From NCBI GenBank assembly GCA_024742875.1, contig JANSXP010000036.1, positions 1 through 64,000 of the forward strand: 64,000 bases of DNA, in the 5' to 3' direction. Position numbers and translations under genes: made by a program. Below are positions 53,485 to 62,589 of the stretch, piece after piece (position 1 is the first letter of the stretch; every line of letters starts with the position of its first letter). The notes under the pieces were generated by a model. It saw only the letters and a program-made list of their open reading frames with translations. It searched no databases and had not been told where the DNA came from. This stretch comes from Planctomycetaceae bacterium. Its GTDB lineage: Bacteria > Planctomycetota > Planctomycetia > Planctomycetales > Planctomycetaceae.

Positions 53485-54258
53485 TCAGGACCGTCCGGAC
53501 GTGAGTGTCCGAAACTTGTCTTCCATGGCGACTTCGCTGTCGCCCAGGTCCGATGTCGGACCATCGAAGACCAGACGGCCGCTGTTGATCATGACCACCC
53601 GACTGCACACGGCACGCACTTCCTGCAGAATGTGCGTCGAAAGCAGGATGGTTTTGGTCCGTGACAATTCACTGATCAGTTCCCGCACGCCCTGCACCTG
53701 GTTGGGGTCCAGGCCGCTGGTGGGTTCGTCGAGGATCAGCACATCCGGATCGTGCAGCAGCGAGTTGGCCATGCCCACACGCTGCCGAAACCCGCGCGAG
53801 AGTTTGGCAATCGGCTTGCGCCAGACTTCTCCCAGCGAGCATTTGTCAGCCACGAAGGCCAGTCGTTCCCGCAGGCTGGAACCCGACAGACCTCGGACCC
53901 GTCCGGCGTACTGCAGCATGCCTTCCGGCGTCATTTCAGAATACAGCGGCCCGTTTTCCGGAAGATAACCCAGGCGTTCGCTGGCCGCGATGCGATCGGT
54001 CGACACATTGCAGCCTGCCAGGAATGCTTCCCCCTCGCTGGGGGCAAGAAATCCGGTCAGCATTTTCATCGTCGTGCTTTTGCCAGCGCCGTTGGGCCCC
54101 AGAAACGCACACACCTGTCCGCGGGGGACGGTGAAGGAAACGTCTCTTGTGGCGGCAAAATCGCCGTAATATTTGCTCAGCCCGCGGGCTTCAATCATCA
54201 CATCCGAGGACGTGGCCGACGCTTCGTCGGCTGGCCTCAATTCTGCGGTCGAAGTCAT
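53485..54258 (-). CDS. ABC transporter ATP-binding protein (GldA-like)
   Basis: 257 residues from the ATG at 54258, which follows a non-conserved open stretch. Walker A is [18 protein letters not shown], the signature is [17 protein letters not shown], Walker B is [15 protein letters not shown], and the switch is [11 protein letters not shown]-terminal about 20 residues precede the domain. It is the ATPase for the adjacent GldF-GldG fusion, starting the operon that ends with the terminator at 48480-48515. Confidence 0.93.
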   Translation of the reverse strand: MTSTAELRPADEASATSSDVMIEARGLSKYYGDFAATRDVSFTVPRGQVCAFLGPNGAGKSTTMKMLTGFLAPSEGEAFLAGCNVSTDRIAASERLGYLPENGPLYSEMTPEGMLQYAGRVRGLSGSSLRERLAFVADKCSLGEVWRKPIAKLSRGFRQRVGMANSLLHDPDVLILDEPTSGLDPNQVQGVRELISELSRTKTILLSTHILQEVRAVCSRVVMINSGRLVFDGPTSDLGDSEVAMEDKFRTLTSGRS

Positions 54259-54633
54259 GGAAGAACTTTCGAACTCTGGAGATGGGTTTGGTGTCGGGTG
54301 TGGTGTCGAAGGATTGAGCTGTTGAGGAAACAGCCAGGTGTCGACGCAGGTGGGGGATTCGGCCGCTGCCGCAGCAACGGTGCAGAATCCTCTGCCGATT
54401 TGACAGAGAACCCCACAATCTACCGGAGCGGCAAATGCCATTCCAATCGATGGCCACACTTTTGGGCCAAATATTTGGGCGAGTGCGTTGCCGGTACGCT
54501 CGCCTTCCGGTCAGAAAAATCGAGAATCCCCGCTGCTGATCAGCAATTCCCCCAACCGCCGCAAAAACGGCAGGGTATCCGCGCCGGACGATTTGCCTCG
54601 TCAGGACGGCCGACTTTGCCCGGAGAATTTCCC
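54259..54633. other. Divergent region, Gld-type operon / pdxJ
   Basis: A 375-base stretch separating divergent genes. TTTGGGC occurs twice (54461-54467, 54474-54480), next to a partly paired hairpin (54478-54503). Promoters for both directions are expected here; none can be fixed. No gene was recognised. Confidence 0.45.
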
Positions 54634-55350
54634 ATGCCCCAACTGGGTGTCAACATCGACCACGTCGCGACCGTTCGGCAGGCTCGCCTTACCAACGAGC
54701 CGGATCCCGTGCATGCTGCCGTCCTGGCAGAATTGGGGGGCGCTGACGGCATCACCGTCCACTTGCGGGAAGATCGACGGCACATTCAGGAACGAGATGT
54801 GCGTCTGCTGCGTCAGATGATCCGCATCAGTCTCAATCTGGAAATGGCGGTGGATCAGCAGATCACGGAATTCGCCCTGGAAGTCGGGCCTGATCAGGCC
54901 ACGCTGGTGCCGGAAAAACGGGAAGAACTGACAACAGAAGGGGGCCTTGATGTGATCGGGCAGCACGATCGCGTGGCCGCCTGTGTGAAGCAGCTCAAAC
55001 AGGCGGGCATCGGAGTGAGCCTGTTCATCGATCCCGAGGCCGATCAGGTTCGCGCGTCGGCTGATCTGGGGGTGGACGCCGTGGAACTGCACACCGGCGC
55101 CTATGCGGATGCTCCGTCCGCCGCCGAAGCCCAGGCAGAACTGGGGCGGATCCGGGCGGCCAGCGAACTGTCTGTCGGCTGCGGTCTGGTGCTCAACATG
55201 GGGCACGGACTGACCTACCGAAATGTCTGTCCGATCGCCCAAATCGCGGGCGTGCACGAACTGAATATTGGCCACAGCATCATGAGCCACGCCATGATGG
55301 TCGGCATGGAACGGGCTGTGCGGGAAATGAAAGAACTGATCAACTCCTGA
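54634..55350 (+). CDS. pdxJ: Pyridoxine 5'-phosphate synthase
   Basis: 238 residues from the ATG at 54634, with GGAG eight bases upstream. PdxJ joins 1-deoxyxylulose 5-phosphate and 3-amino-2-oxopropyl phosphate in vitamin B6 synthesis. The TIM-barrel motifs [47 protein letters not shown] and [14 protein letters not shown] match the family throughout and length is typical. The start fits the conserved first strand. A thioredoxin-like gene follows 43 bases downstream and may be co-transcribed. Confidence 0.96.
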   Translation: MPQLGVNIDHVATVRQARLTNEPDPVHAAVLAELGGADGITVHLREDRRHIQERDVRLLRQMIRISLNLEMAVDQQITEFALEVGPDQATLVPEKREELTTEGGLDVIGQHDRVAACVKQLKQAGIGVSLFIDPEADQVRASADLGVDAVELHTGAYADAPSAAEAQAELGRIRAASELSVGCGLVLNMGHGLTYRNVCPIAQIAGVHELNIGHSIMSHAMMVGMERAVREMKELINS

Positions 55351-55393
55351 CGGTCCACGTTCCCTGCCTCGTTCCTCAGCCCCGGATTTCACC

Positions 55394-56656
55394 ATGACTA
55401 TTTTCATTCGTTTGCTCGTCATGTTTGTGCTGGTCAACAGTGCCGGCCCTACCCACGCGGCCGAACCAGCGTCTGGACCGACGGCCGACGTGATGGGCGA
55501 CTGGGACATGCGCATTGCGTGTCCCGGTGGCGACATTCGGTTTGGGCTGCAGCTGCAGCAGGCCATTTCCACATCTCCCACGGCAACCGTGTCGTGGAAC
55601 GCTTTTCTGGTGAACGGTGTTGAGCGGATCGCGGTGCCGCAGGTGTCTGTGAACGAAGACGTGATCACGCTGAACATTACGCATTACGACTCAGTTGTAA
55701 CGCTTCGGCGGCAACCTGATGCGACCGACGCGCTGGTTGGTCAGTGGAAGAAGCGGCGCGGAGCAGACGAATGGCAGCAGATGACCGTTCACGCCCGTCG
55801 ACCTGAAACCGCACAACAAACGGCGACTGCCGCCAGTCAGCCGTTTCTGGGTCGGTGGAGTGTGAAGTTTGAAAAAAGTGACGACCTGGCCGTCGCCGTT
55901 TTCCGACATGTAGACGACCACGTGGAAGGCACGTTTCTGACGACCACGGGAGACTATCGATTTCTGAGCGGTGATGTTCGTGACGGTGTACTGCGGCTGT
56001 CCTGCTTTGACGGTGGACACGCCTTCTTGTTTCACGCTCGCCAAAGTGACGATGGCAGGCTGCAGGGAGATTTCTGGTCGGCCAGCACATGGCACGAACG
56101 CTGGACGGCCACCGCGGATGCGCAGGCAAAACTGCCGGACAGCTTTGAACAGACCGTGGCAGTCGCAGGCGTGGATGCGGACGCCCTGAAGTTTCCCGGT
56201 CTGGATGGCGTCGCTCGATCCATCAACGATCCGCAGTTCGCCGGCAAGGCTCGTATCATTTACGTGTTTGGCAGCTGGTGCCCCAATTGCCACGACGCGG
56301 CCGCCTACTTTTCACAGCTGCAAACTCGTTTCGGTGACCAGGGGCTGTCGATCCTCGGGCTGGCGTTCGAGCTGACGGGCGATTTTGAGCGGGATCGTCA
56401 GCAGGTTCAGCGTTATGCGAAACGCCACAGGACGGGCTATCCAATTTTGATCGCCGGTTTGTCTGACAAGGCCAAGGCGTCAAAGCGACTGCCGATTCTC
56501 GATCGAGTGCGGTCTTATCCGACGACCATTTTTCTGGATCGTGACAACCACATTCGTGCCGTCCACACAGGATTCTCGGGGCCGGCGACCGGCGGTGAAT
56601 ATGACCGCCTGCGGGAACGCTTTGAGCTGCTGATCACAGAATTGCTGGAAGACTGA
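55394..56656 (+). CDS. Secreted thioredoxin-like (TlpA/ResA family) protein
   Basis: 420 residues with a signal peptide (1-22, ending THA). The N-terminal half (about 35-255) is a beta-rich region with repeated GRWSVKFEKSDD and GDWDMRIACPGG type openings, perhaps two related lipocalin-like units. The C-terminal half is a TlpA-like thioredoxin with the redox motif WCPNC (295-299), FGDQGLSILGLAFEL, and SYPTTIFLDRDNHIRAV with the cis-proline. It probably acts in periplasmic disulfide reduction or cytochrome maturation, but the partner is unknown. It is 43 bases after pdxJ. Confidence 0.86.
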   Translation: MTIFIRLLVMFVLVNSAGPTHAAEPASGPTADVMGDWDMRIACPGGDIRFGLQLQQAISTSPTATVSWNAFLVNGVERIAVPQVSVNEDVITLNITHYDSVVTLRRQPDATDALVGQWKKRRGADEWQQMTVHARRPETAQQTATAASQPFLGRWSVKFEKSDDLAVAVFRHVDDHVEGTFLTTTGDYRFLSGDVRDGVLRLSCFDGGHAFLFHARQSDDGRLQGDFWSASTWHERWTATADAQAKLPDSFEQTVAVAGVDADALKFPGLDGVARSINDPQFAGKARIIYVFGSWCPNCHDAAAYFSQLQTRFGDQGLSILGLAFELTGDFERDRQQVQRYAKRHRTGYPILIAGLSDKAKASKRLPILDRVRSYPTTIFLDRDNHIRAVHTGFSGPATGGEYDRLRERFELLITELLED

Positions 56657-56748
56657 TCCGCCCGGAAGAGGGCCGGAGCGAAGCGCGTGTTGCGGCGGTG
56701 ATGCTTCCGTGGACGGGCTGCGGCGGATGGGCTGACGCTGACGCCGTC

Positions 56749-59217
56749 CTACTGCGTGACCCTTTGCGGCTGCACGTAAAACTCGCTCAGCAGGCTGCCA
56801 TCACCGGCGTTCCAAAGACGCACCTGACCGTCGTAGCTGCCGGTGACGAGCAGTTTCTGAGCGTCGTGAAAGTCCATCGCGTACACCCAGTCCCGATGTC
56901 CGCTGAAGTCCTGCAGCATGCTGCCGTCTGCGAGGCTGTGGCTTCGTGCCATGCGGTCGGCCGACGCCGTCAGCACCCGATTGTCCGACGTCACCAGTAC
57001 GCGGAAGATGTCGCTGTCAAAGCCCTCAATGGTGCGAATGACTTTCCCGCTGGCAGCGTCAAATACGCGGGCCGTCTGATCGCTGCCCACGCTGACGACC
57101 TGCTGACCGTCGCGACTGAATGCCGCTGAATACACGGGCTGCGTGTGCGCGGCATTCCGGCTGATCAGGGTGAGTGACGCCGTCTCGAACACCCGCACAA
57201 TCCCGTCACGACAGGCCGTCACAAGCGCTGCCCCGTCCGGCGACCAGTTAACGTCTGTGACCCAGTCGGCGTGCGGCGGCAGGCGGCGAGTGTGCATGGT
57301 GTCGGGGCTGACAAGACTCACTTCCCCGGCGGCCGTCGTCACCGCCAGCTCCTTCCCGGATGGCGAGAGGCTGACGGCAAGAATGGCGTCATTGCGACGC
57401 AGCAGTGTCCGCGCTGGAGAACCGTCATCCAGCGAAAACATTTTCACTTCGCCGTAGACTCCGGGGACGCTGGCAGCAGCCATCAGGAATTTTCCATCGG
57501 CGCTGAACGCCAGGTCGCTCACCAGTTCGGCCACATTGCCGATCCGCTGTTGCAGCCGCCCATCGCGGGCATTCCAGATCAGCAGTTCATTCTGCCCGGC
57601 TGTGGCCAGTTGACTGCCGTCCGGATGCATGGCCAGTGAAGTCACTGGCAAGGGCACGCGATAGCTGACGGGGGCTGCCGGCTGTGGTTTCTCGGGGACA
57701 ACATCAAAAACGCTGGCCGTTCGATCCCGACCAGAGTCGTTGATCGCTCCATCGTCCAGCCAGCGACGCAGCAGTTCCTGCTGATCAGCCGTCAGGGGCT
57801 CCGCGTCTTTGGGCATGGCACCGGACGTCACCACCTGCCACAGCCGTGATGACTGGTGGCCTGTCGGATCGAGCAGCGGGCCCGACTTTCCACCGTGCAG
57901 CAGGCCCGCCAGGGAGTCGAGCCGCAAATCGCCGGCCGACGATTTGGTGTCGTGACAACTTACGCAGCGACCAGCCAGAATCGGAGCGATGTGCTGGGAA
58001 TATGACACCAGGCGTCCTGCCTTTTTCAGGCCGTCGGCCGCCGCCGCTTCCCGCGTTTTGACTTCCTGCTCCAGTCTGACAATCTCGGCCTGCTGCTGTT
58101 TCAGGCTTTCGGCTCGGGATGGTTCCTGCTGTTTCAGTGTGTCCAGCTCGGCTTTGGCCGTGGTTTCCTTTTTTGTCAGTCGTCGCTGGTTGTTCTGCAG
58201 ATCGGCAATCGCCAGCTGCAGTTCAAAATGAGCACGGCTGATGTCTGCCTGCTGTGTCTGCCGGCCAGCCATCGATGCCTGGGCGGTCTCCGCTTTTTTG
58301 ATGGCCGCGGTGACAGCGCCGCGGGCCGTCTGTTCCCGCTGTTTGGCTTTCTCCACCGCCTGCCGGGCTTTAGCGACCAGCATTTCGACCCCGACAATGG
58401 ACTGATCCAGTTCCCCGGTGACGGTTGCCGGATCCATGCCGGCGGCTTCCGCTGCACTGCGAATGGTCTGGCGTGTTTTGTTCAGTGCTGCGAGACTGGC
58501 GTCCGCTTTCTTCAGTGCTGCGACTGCCGTCGCCACCTGTCGGGAATCAGCATCCAGTTCCTGCTGTGGCGTTTCCAATTCGCCTTTGGCCGCCTTCCAC
58601 TGCTGCTGAGCGACAGCGAGTGCCTGACCAGCCTGCTCCAGTTGCTCGCGCGCCTGCTTCAGTTCCTGCAGCCGCGACTGCACACTCTTTTCACTGTCCG
58701 CTCGTTCTTTGGCCATCGTCACCAGCGACTGCTGCAACTGCTGCATCCGCTCGGTTGCCTTTTGCTGGTCAGTGACGATTTCCTGTTTGCGGGCGATCGC
58801 TTTGTCCAGGTCCGCCTGAGCCGTCTTGAGTTCGGCAACCAGTTTGTCGGCCCGTTGATGTCGCTTCAGAGACTCACGCAGTTCGGCAAGCATCTTTCCC
58901 CGTGTTTCGATCTCCCTGCCAGCCTGCTCGAACGCTTTGCGATCGGCTTCCACCTGAGCTTTGGCCTTTTCCAGCTGCTGCTGCAGCTTTTCCACCTGCT
59001 GCTGAGCGATGTCCATCGACGCTTCTTTGAGAGCGGCCGTGCGTCGTGCCGTCTTGTGTTCCGCGTCCGCACGCTGGAGCTTCTTAAGCACAGAGGCGGT
59101 ATCCGTGTCGGCGATGACTGGTGAGACCGTTGCCAGCAGGACAGCAATCGACAGGCAATGCGTCAGGCGTGGACAAGTCAAAAGACGAAGCGAATGGCGG
59201 TGAGGGCGCGAGGTCAT
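56749..59217 (-). CDS. Cytochrome c (planctomycete type) plus WD40 protein
   Basis: 822 residues from the ATG at 59217, with GGAG six bases upstream. A signal peptide (about 8-36) precedes a coiled-coil region of roughly 350 residues. Then comes a planctomycete-type cytochrome c segment, YSQHIAPILAGRCVSCHDTK with heme motif CVSCH (about 415), and TSGAMPKDAEPL supplying a likely Met ligand. The remainder (about 505-820) is a WD40 propeller with blades such as VTDVNWSPDGAALVTACRDG and VYSAAFSRDGQQVVSVGSDQ. Such proteins occur in planctomycete gene clusters with DUF1549/DUF1553 partners; none is adjacent here. Probably exported. Confidence 0.87.
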   Translation of the reverse strand: MTSRPHRHSLRLLTCPRLTHCLSIAVLLATVSPVIADTDTASVLKKLQRADAEHKTARRTAALKEASMDIAQQQVEKLQQQLEKAKAQVEADRKAFEQAGREIETRGKMLAELRESLKRHQRADKLVAELKTAQADLDKAIARKQEIVTDQQKATERMQQLQQSLVTMAKERADSEKSVQSRLQELKQAREQLEQAGQALAVAQQQWKAAKGELETPQQELDADSRQVATAVAALKKADASLAALNKTRQTIRSAAEAAGMDPATVTGELDQSIVGVEMLVAKARQAVEKAKQREQTARGAVTAAIKKAETAQASMAGRQTQQADISRAHFELQLAIADLQNNQRRLTKKETTAKAELDTLKQQEPSRAESLKQQQAEIVRLEQEVKTREAAAADGLKKAGRLVSYSQHIAPILAGRCVSCHDTKSSAGDLRLDSLAGLLHGGKSGPLLDPTGHQSSRLWQVVTSGAMPKDAEPLTADQQELLRRWLDDGAINDSGRDRTASVFDVVPEKPQPAAPVSYRVPLPVTSLAMHPDGSQLATAGQNELLIWNARDGRLQQRIGNVAELVSDLAFSADGKFLMAAASVPGVYGEVKMFSLDDGSPARTLLRRNDAILAVSLSPSGKELAVTTAAGEVSLVSPDTMHTRRLPPHADWVTDVNWSPDGAALVTACRDGIVRVFETASLTLISRNAAHTQPVYSAAFSRDGQQVVSVGSDQTARVFDAASGKVIRTIEGFDSDIFRVLVTSDNRVLTASADRMARSHSLADGSMLQDFSGHRDWVYAMDFHDAQKLLVTGSYDGQVRLWNAGDGSLLSEFYVQPQRVTQ

Positions 59218-59649
59218 AGCAAACTCCGCGAGGCAGGATGGTGGGTGCCCCGGACCTGAGTGCGGGCAGGAAAGCTGAGAGCTGAGAGCTGTTCGCAACC
59301 TGTCGACGCTGCGGTGCCGCGTCGGATTCCTTCCATGATCGGGCAGGTTTGCGAAGGTCCCCCAGACATTACCATCCATCAGCATTCGCGGGCTGTCAAG
59401 CTTCCCGTAATCCTCCAGGTCTTTGGGTTTGCCCGAGGATTGCGGCCCGGCGAATGCGAGATGCGTACAGTCTCCGAAATCCGCGCAGTCAGAAAGCCCG
59501 GCACGATGTTCATCGAACCGGGCTTCGGTGGATTTCTTCCGGGATACCGACAGTTTTACTCAAGCGGATGGTACGAATGACCACTCCGCGAGTGGGGTGT
59601 CCGCGTAGCCTGCCGGTGTTGGCATGGCCAGCGTCACACGGCTGATCGC
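59218..59649. other. Intergenic region, no feature recognised
   Basis: A 432-base stretch between the minus-strand cytochrome/WD40 gene and the 28-residue basic gene. I see no gene, hairpin terminator or repeat that I can support. Open frames here have no family resemblance. Confidence 0.45.
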
Positions 59650-59736
59650 CTACTTGCGGTGTCGGATCTTGGCTCGCATACGTCGTTTTTTGCGGCCCAC
59701 TTTACGACGTCCCTTACCTGTTTTCTTCGTTCCCAT
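59650..59736 (-). CDS. 28-residue highly basic protein
   Basis: The ATG at 59736 gives MGTKKTGKGRRKVGRKKRRM followed by RAKIRHRK and a TAG stop at 59652-59650. Fifteen of 28 residues are Lys or Arg. AGGAA lies a few bases upstream, and GGAG further up, so translation is well supported. The composition recalls very short ribosomal proteins such as bTHX or COX24/mS38-like proteins, and I recall similar unannotated planctomycete peptides, but this has not been searched. A ribosome or RNA association is an inference from charge. Confidence 0.7.
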   Translation of the reverse strand: MGTKKTGKGRRKVGRKKRRMRAKIRHRK

Positions 59737-60069
59737 TCTGATTCCTACTCCACAAGGCGGACGATCCGCCAGCTGAATTGAGCATTTGCTCAGTGAATGT
59801 GAGCCCAGCCGCCGTGAGTCGGAGTTCAGCAGCGGGCAGAATACCCGGCGATTCGATCATACAGTCATACGATCATCCCGTCGCCGGGTGCCGAGGGCGA
59901 ACCGCGGAGGATAGCAACACCGTGATGGTGCAGCAAATGCGGTTGTCCGATGTGTGCAAAGTATCGGGGAAATTCCCGCGATTCTGAAGCCGGATCGCCC
60001 TTAAAACACGGTGTTTGGTGATCCAGAGAGCCCCGCCAGGCAAGGTCGAACGACGGATCACAGGTCACC
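59737..60069. other. Intergenic region downstream of rnr
   Basis: A 333-base stretch between the rnr stop and the 28-residue gene, both on the minus strand. AAACA and TGTTT (60004-60016 region) form a short hairpin that is too weak for a confident terminator. It should also contain the promoter of the small gene. Confidence 0.4.
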
Positions 60070-62439
60070 TCACTTTGACCGACCGCGTTTTGAGGACTTC
60101 GATTTGCGGCCCGATTTGGCCGCTCCTTTGCCGCCGGAGCGAGCTGTTGTGCGGCCGGACGTCCTCGCGGATGAGTCTGCGGACGATTTGCCGCGGGATT
60201 TGCCTTTTGCTTTGCCCTTCCCGCGGCCCGGTTTTCCGCTGGACGTGGCCCCGGATTTGCCACGTTTGCTCGAACGCGACTTGTGTTTGCCTGATTTCCC
60301 GGCATCCGACCGCGGAGCCGGCTTCCCCACAACCCGAAAATCAAGCTGGCGACGATCGACATCCACGTTCACGATGACAACCCGGATCTGATCACCGAGA
60401 CGATATTCGCCTCCTGTCCGTTCTCCGGTCAGCGATTTCGAAGGCGCGTGGTAACTGTAGAAGTCATCTGTCAGCGAACTGATGTGCACCAGCCCTTCGG
60501 CCGGGACTTCCGAGGCCTGACAGAAAATCCCAAAGCTCTCGACGCCCGTGATGAATGCGTCCAGTTCGTCGCCCACACGATCTTCCAGATACCGCAGCAG
60601 CTTAATCCGCTTCAGTTCACGTTCGGCCTTCTCGGCCCGGCGTTCTGTCGTGGAGCAGTTTTTCCCGAGCTGAAGCAGTTCATTCATGCTGCCCGTCTTC
60701 GGCTTTTTGCCGGCCGCCAGATCGCCAATCAGGCGATGCACCAGCAGGTCCGGGTAGCGGCGAATGGGGCTGGTGAAGTGGCAGTAGTGCTCTTCATTCA
60801 ACGCAAAATGGGCGAACTCCTCAGGACTGTATTCCGCCTGTTTCATGGTCCGCAGCAGGGCAAAATTGATCGCCCGTTCTTCCGGCTTACCGGCGACGTC
60901 GTTGATGAGTGTCTGAATCTCCGCCCGGGACTGATATCGTTCCAGGTCATACCCCAGCCCACTGACAAAGTCCTGGAAACTTTTCAGCCGCAATTCATCC
61001 GGAGTGCCGTGCACGCGCCGCAAAAACGGAATGTCGCGGGCTGTCAGCGTCTCTGCCACGGCAATGTTGGCCGCCAGCATAAACTCCTCGATGATTTCGT
61101 GACTTTCATCGTGATGACGTTCGTGGGCGCCCGTCACGTTGCCGTCGTCATCAAAATCGATTTCCACTTCCGGCACGCCCATCTGCAGAGCGCCATTTTT
61201 GAAGCGACGTTTTCTCAGCATCATGGCCAGCTTGTGCATCTTGAGCAGCAGCTGAACCACTTTGGCCGACACTTTGCCTTTGACAGACTGCGGGTCGTTG
61301 ACGATTGGCATCACCTGTTCGTAGGCAAACCGCCGCGTGACTTTGATCACCGAGTTGGCCACTTCCGAACCCACCACCGCACCGTTTTCATCAAACTCAA
61401 TGAAGCAGCTTTTGGTGTAACGAACTTTTCCTTCCTGCAGGCTGGCCAGACCATTGCTGATCACTTCGGGCAGCATGGGGATCACGTGCCGCGGCAGGTA
61501 AACACTGGTGCCCCGCTCCACGGCTGAACGATCGAGCGCTCCGCCGACCGGCACAAAGTGGGCCACGTCAGCGATATGCACACCCAGCTGCCAGTGACCG
61601 CGTTTGTCGCGCCGCAGTGAAATGGCGTCATCAAAGTCACGCGCCGTCGCCGGGTCGATTGTGACGATGGTCTCTTTGGTCAGGTCCAGTCGATCGCCAA
61701 AGTCAGATTCGTCAAACAGTTCTGCCTGGCGGCGTGCATCGTCGAGCACGTCTTCGCTGAAATCATGCGGCACACCCAGACTGTGGACGACCGTCATGGT
61801 GTCAACACCCGGGTCACCGCGATGCCCGAGGACTTCGGTCAGCACCGCTTCTCCGACGCGATTGGCGGACGGAAATCGCAGCATCTCGATGACCACTTTG
61901 TCATCGGGCATGGCGCCTTTCGCCCCGGGGTCACCCACATGGATGTCCGAGTTAAACGTGGTGCCGTCCACTCGCACGAACCCCTGGCCGTGGGCTTCCA
62001 GATAGGTGCCCACAAACACGTTCCGCGCCCGTTCCAGAATCTTTTCAACCTGGCCGCATCGCTGGCCCCCACTGCGGCGGCGGGATATGAGTCGCACGAG
62101 CACTTCGTCGCCGGTCTGAGCGTCTTTGATGTCCCGCGCCGAGACATACACGTCCGGGTTGTCCAGGCCGGCCACTTTTTCTGTGGGGATCACAAAGGCG
62201 GCGCCGCTGGCGATCTTCTTTACGGTGCCGGAAACGAAACCGGCTGCCGTCTTTAATCGCAGCCGTCCCTTTTTGCCTTCGCGAATGCGTCCCTGATCGA
62301 CGAGCGTGCCAATCGTTGACCGGAAGGTCTTCATGTTTCTTTTGGTGATGCCCAGTTTTTTGGACAGGGTTCCGCTGTCAATCGGGCGATAACCCGGCTC
62401 TGACAGAAACTCAATGATCTGATTTTCAATTTTACTCAA
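60070..62439 (-). CDS. rnr: Ribonuclease R
   Basis: 789 residues. An N-terminal winged helix-turn-helix (YRPIDSGTLSKKLGITKRNM, then IGTLVDQGRIREGKKGR) precedes cold-shock domains, the RNB catalytic domain (TIDPATARDFDDAISLRRDK, HVPVGG-type HFVPVGGALDRSAVERGTSV, and the NEEHYCHFTSPIRRYPDLLV segment), and an S1 domain (about 640-705). RNase R degrades structured RNA 3' to 5'. The C-terminal tail of about 85 residues is rich in Lys, Arg, Ser and Gly. A YhaM-like exonuclease gene lies upstream in the same direction. Confidence 0.95.
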   Translation of the reverse strand: MSKIENQIIEFLSEPGYRPIDSGTLSKKLGITKRNMKTFRSTIGTLVDQGRIREGKKGRLRLKTAAGFVSGTVKKIASGAAFVIPTEKVAGLDNPDVYVSARDIKDAQTGDEVLVRLISRRRSGGQRCGQVEKILERARNVFVGTYLEAHGQGFVRVDGTTFNSDIHVGDPGAKGAMPDDKVVIEMLRFPSANRVGEAVLTEVLGHRGDPGVDTMTVVHSLGVPHDFSEDVLDDARRQAELFDESDFGDRLDLTKETIVTIDPATARDFDDAISLRRDKRGHWQLGVHIADVAHFVPVGGALDRSAVERGTSVYLPRHVIPMLPEVISNGLASLQEGKVRYTKSCFIEFDENGAVVGSEVANSVIKVTRRFAYEQVMPIVNDPQSVKGKVSAKVVQLLLKMHKLAMMLRKRRFKNGALQMGVPEVEIDFDDDGNVTGAHERHHDESHEIIEEFMLAANIAVAETLTARDIPFLRRVHGTPDELRLKSFQDFVSGLGYDLERYQSRAEIQTLINDVAGKPEERAINFALLRTMKQAEYSPEEFAHFALNEEHYCHFTSPIRRYPDLLVHRLIGDLAAGKKPKTGSMNELLQLGKNCSTTERRAEKAERELKRIKLLRYLEDRVGDELDAFITGVESFGIFCQASEVPAEGLVHISSLTDDFYSYHAPSKSLTGERTGGEYRLGDQIRVVIVNVDVDRRQLDFRVVGKPAPRSDAGKSGKHKSRSSKRGKSGATSSGKPGRGKGKAKGKSRGKSSADSSARTSGRTTARSGGKGAAKSGRKSKSSKRGRSK

Positions 62440-62589
62440 GAGTGTCTTCCATGCAGGCCGGCGGTCTCCGGGACCGCGTTACATAAATCGTGTTCAATCG
62501 TGTGTTCAGAGGAGAACGCCACCGATCCTTCTGAGTGATCGGCTCACGAAGTCAGATTCCGGCCTGCAGAATTGCTCTCGTGATGACTG

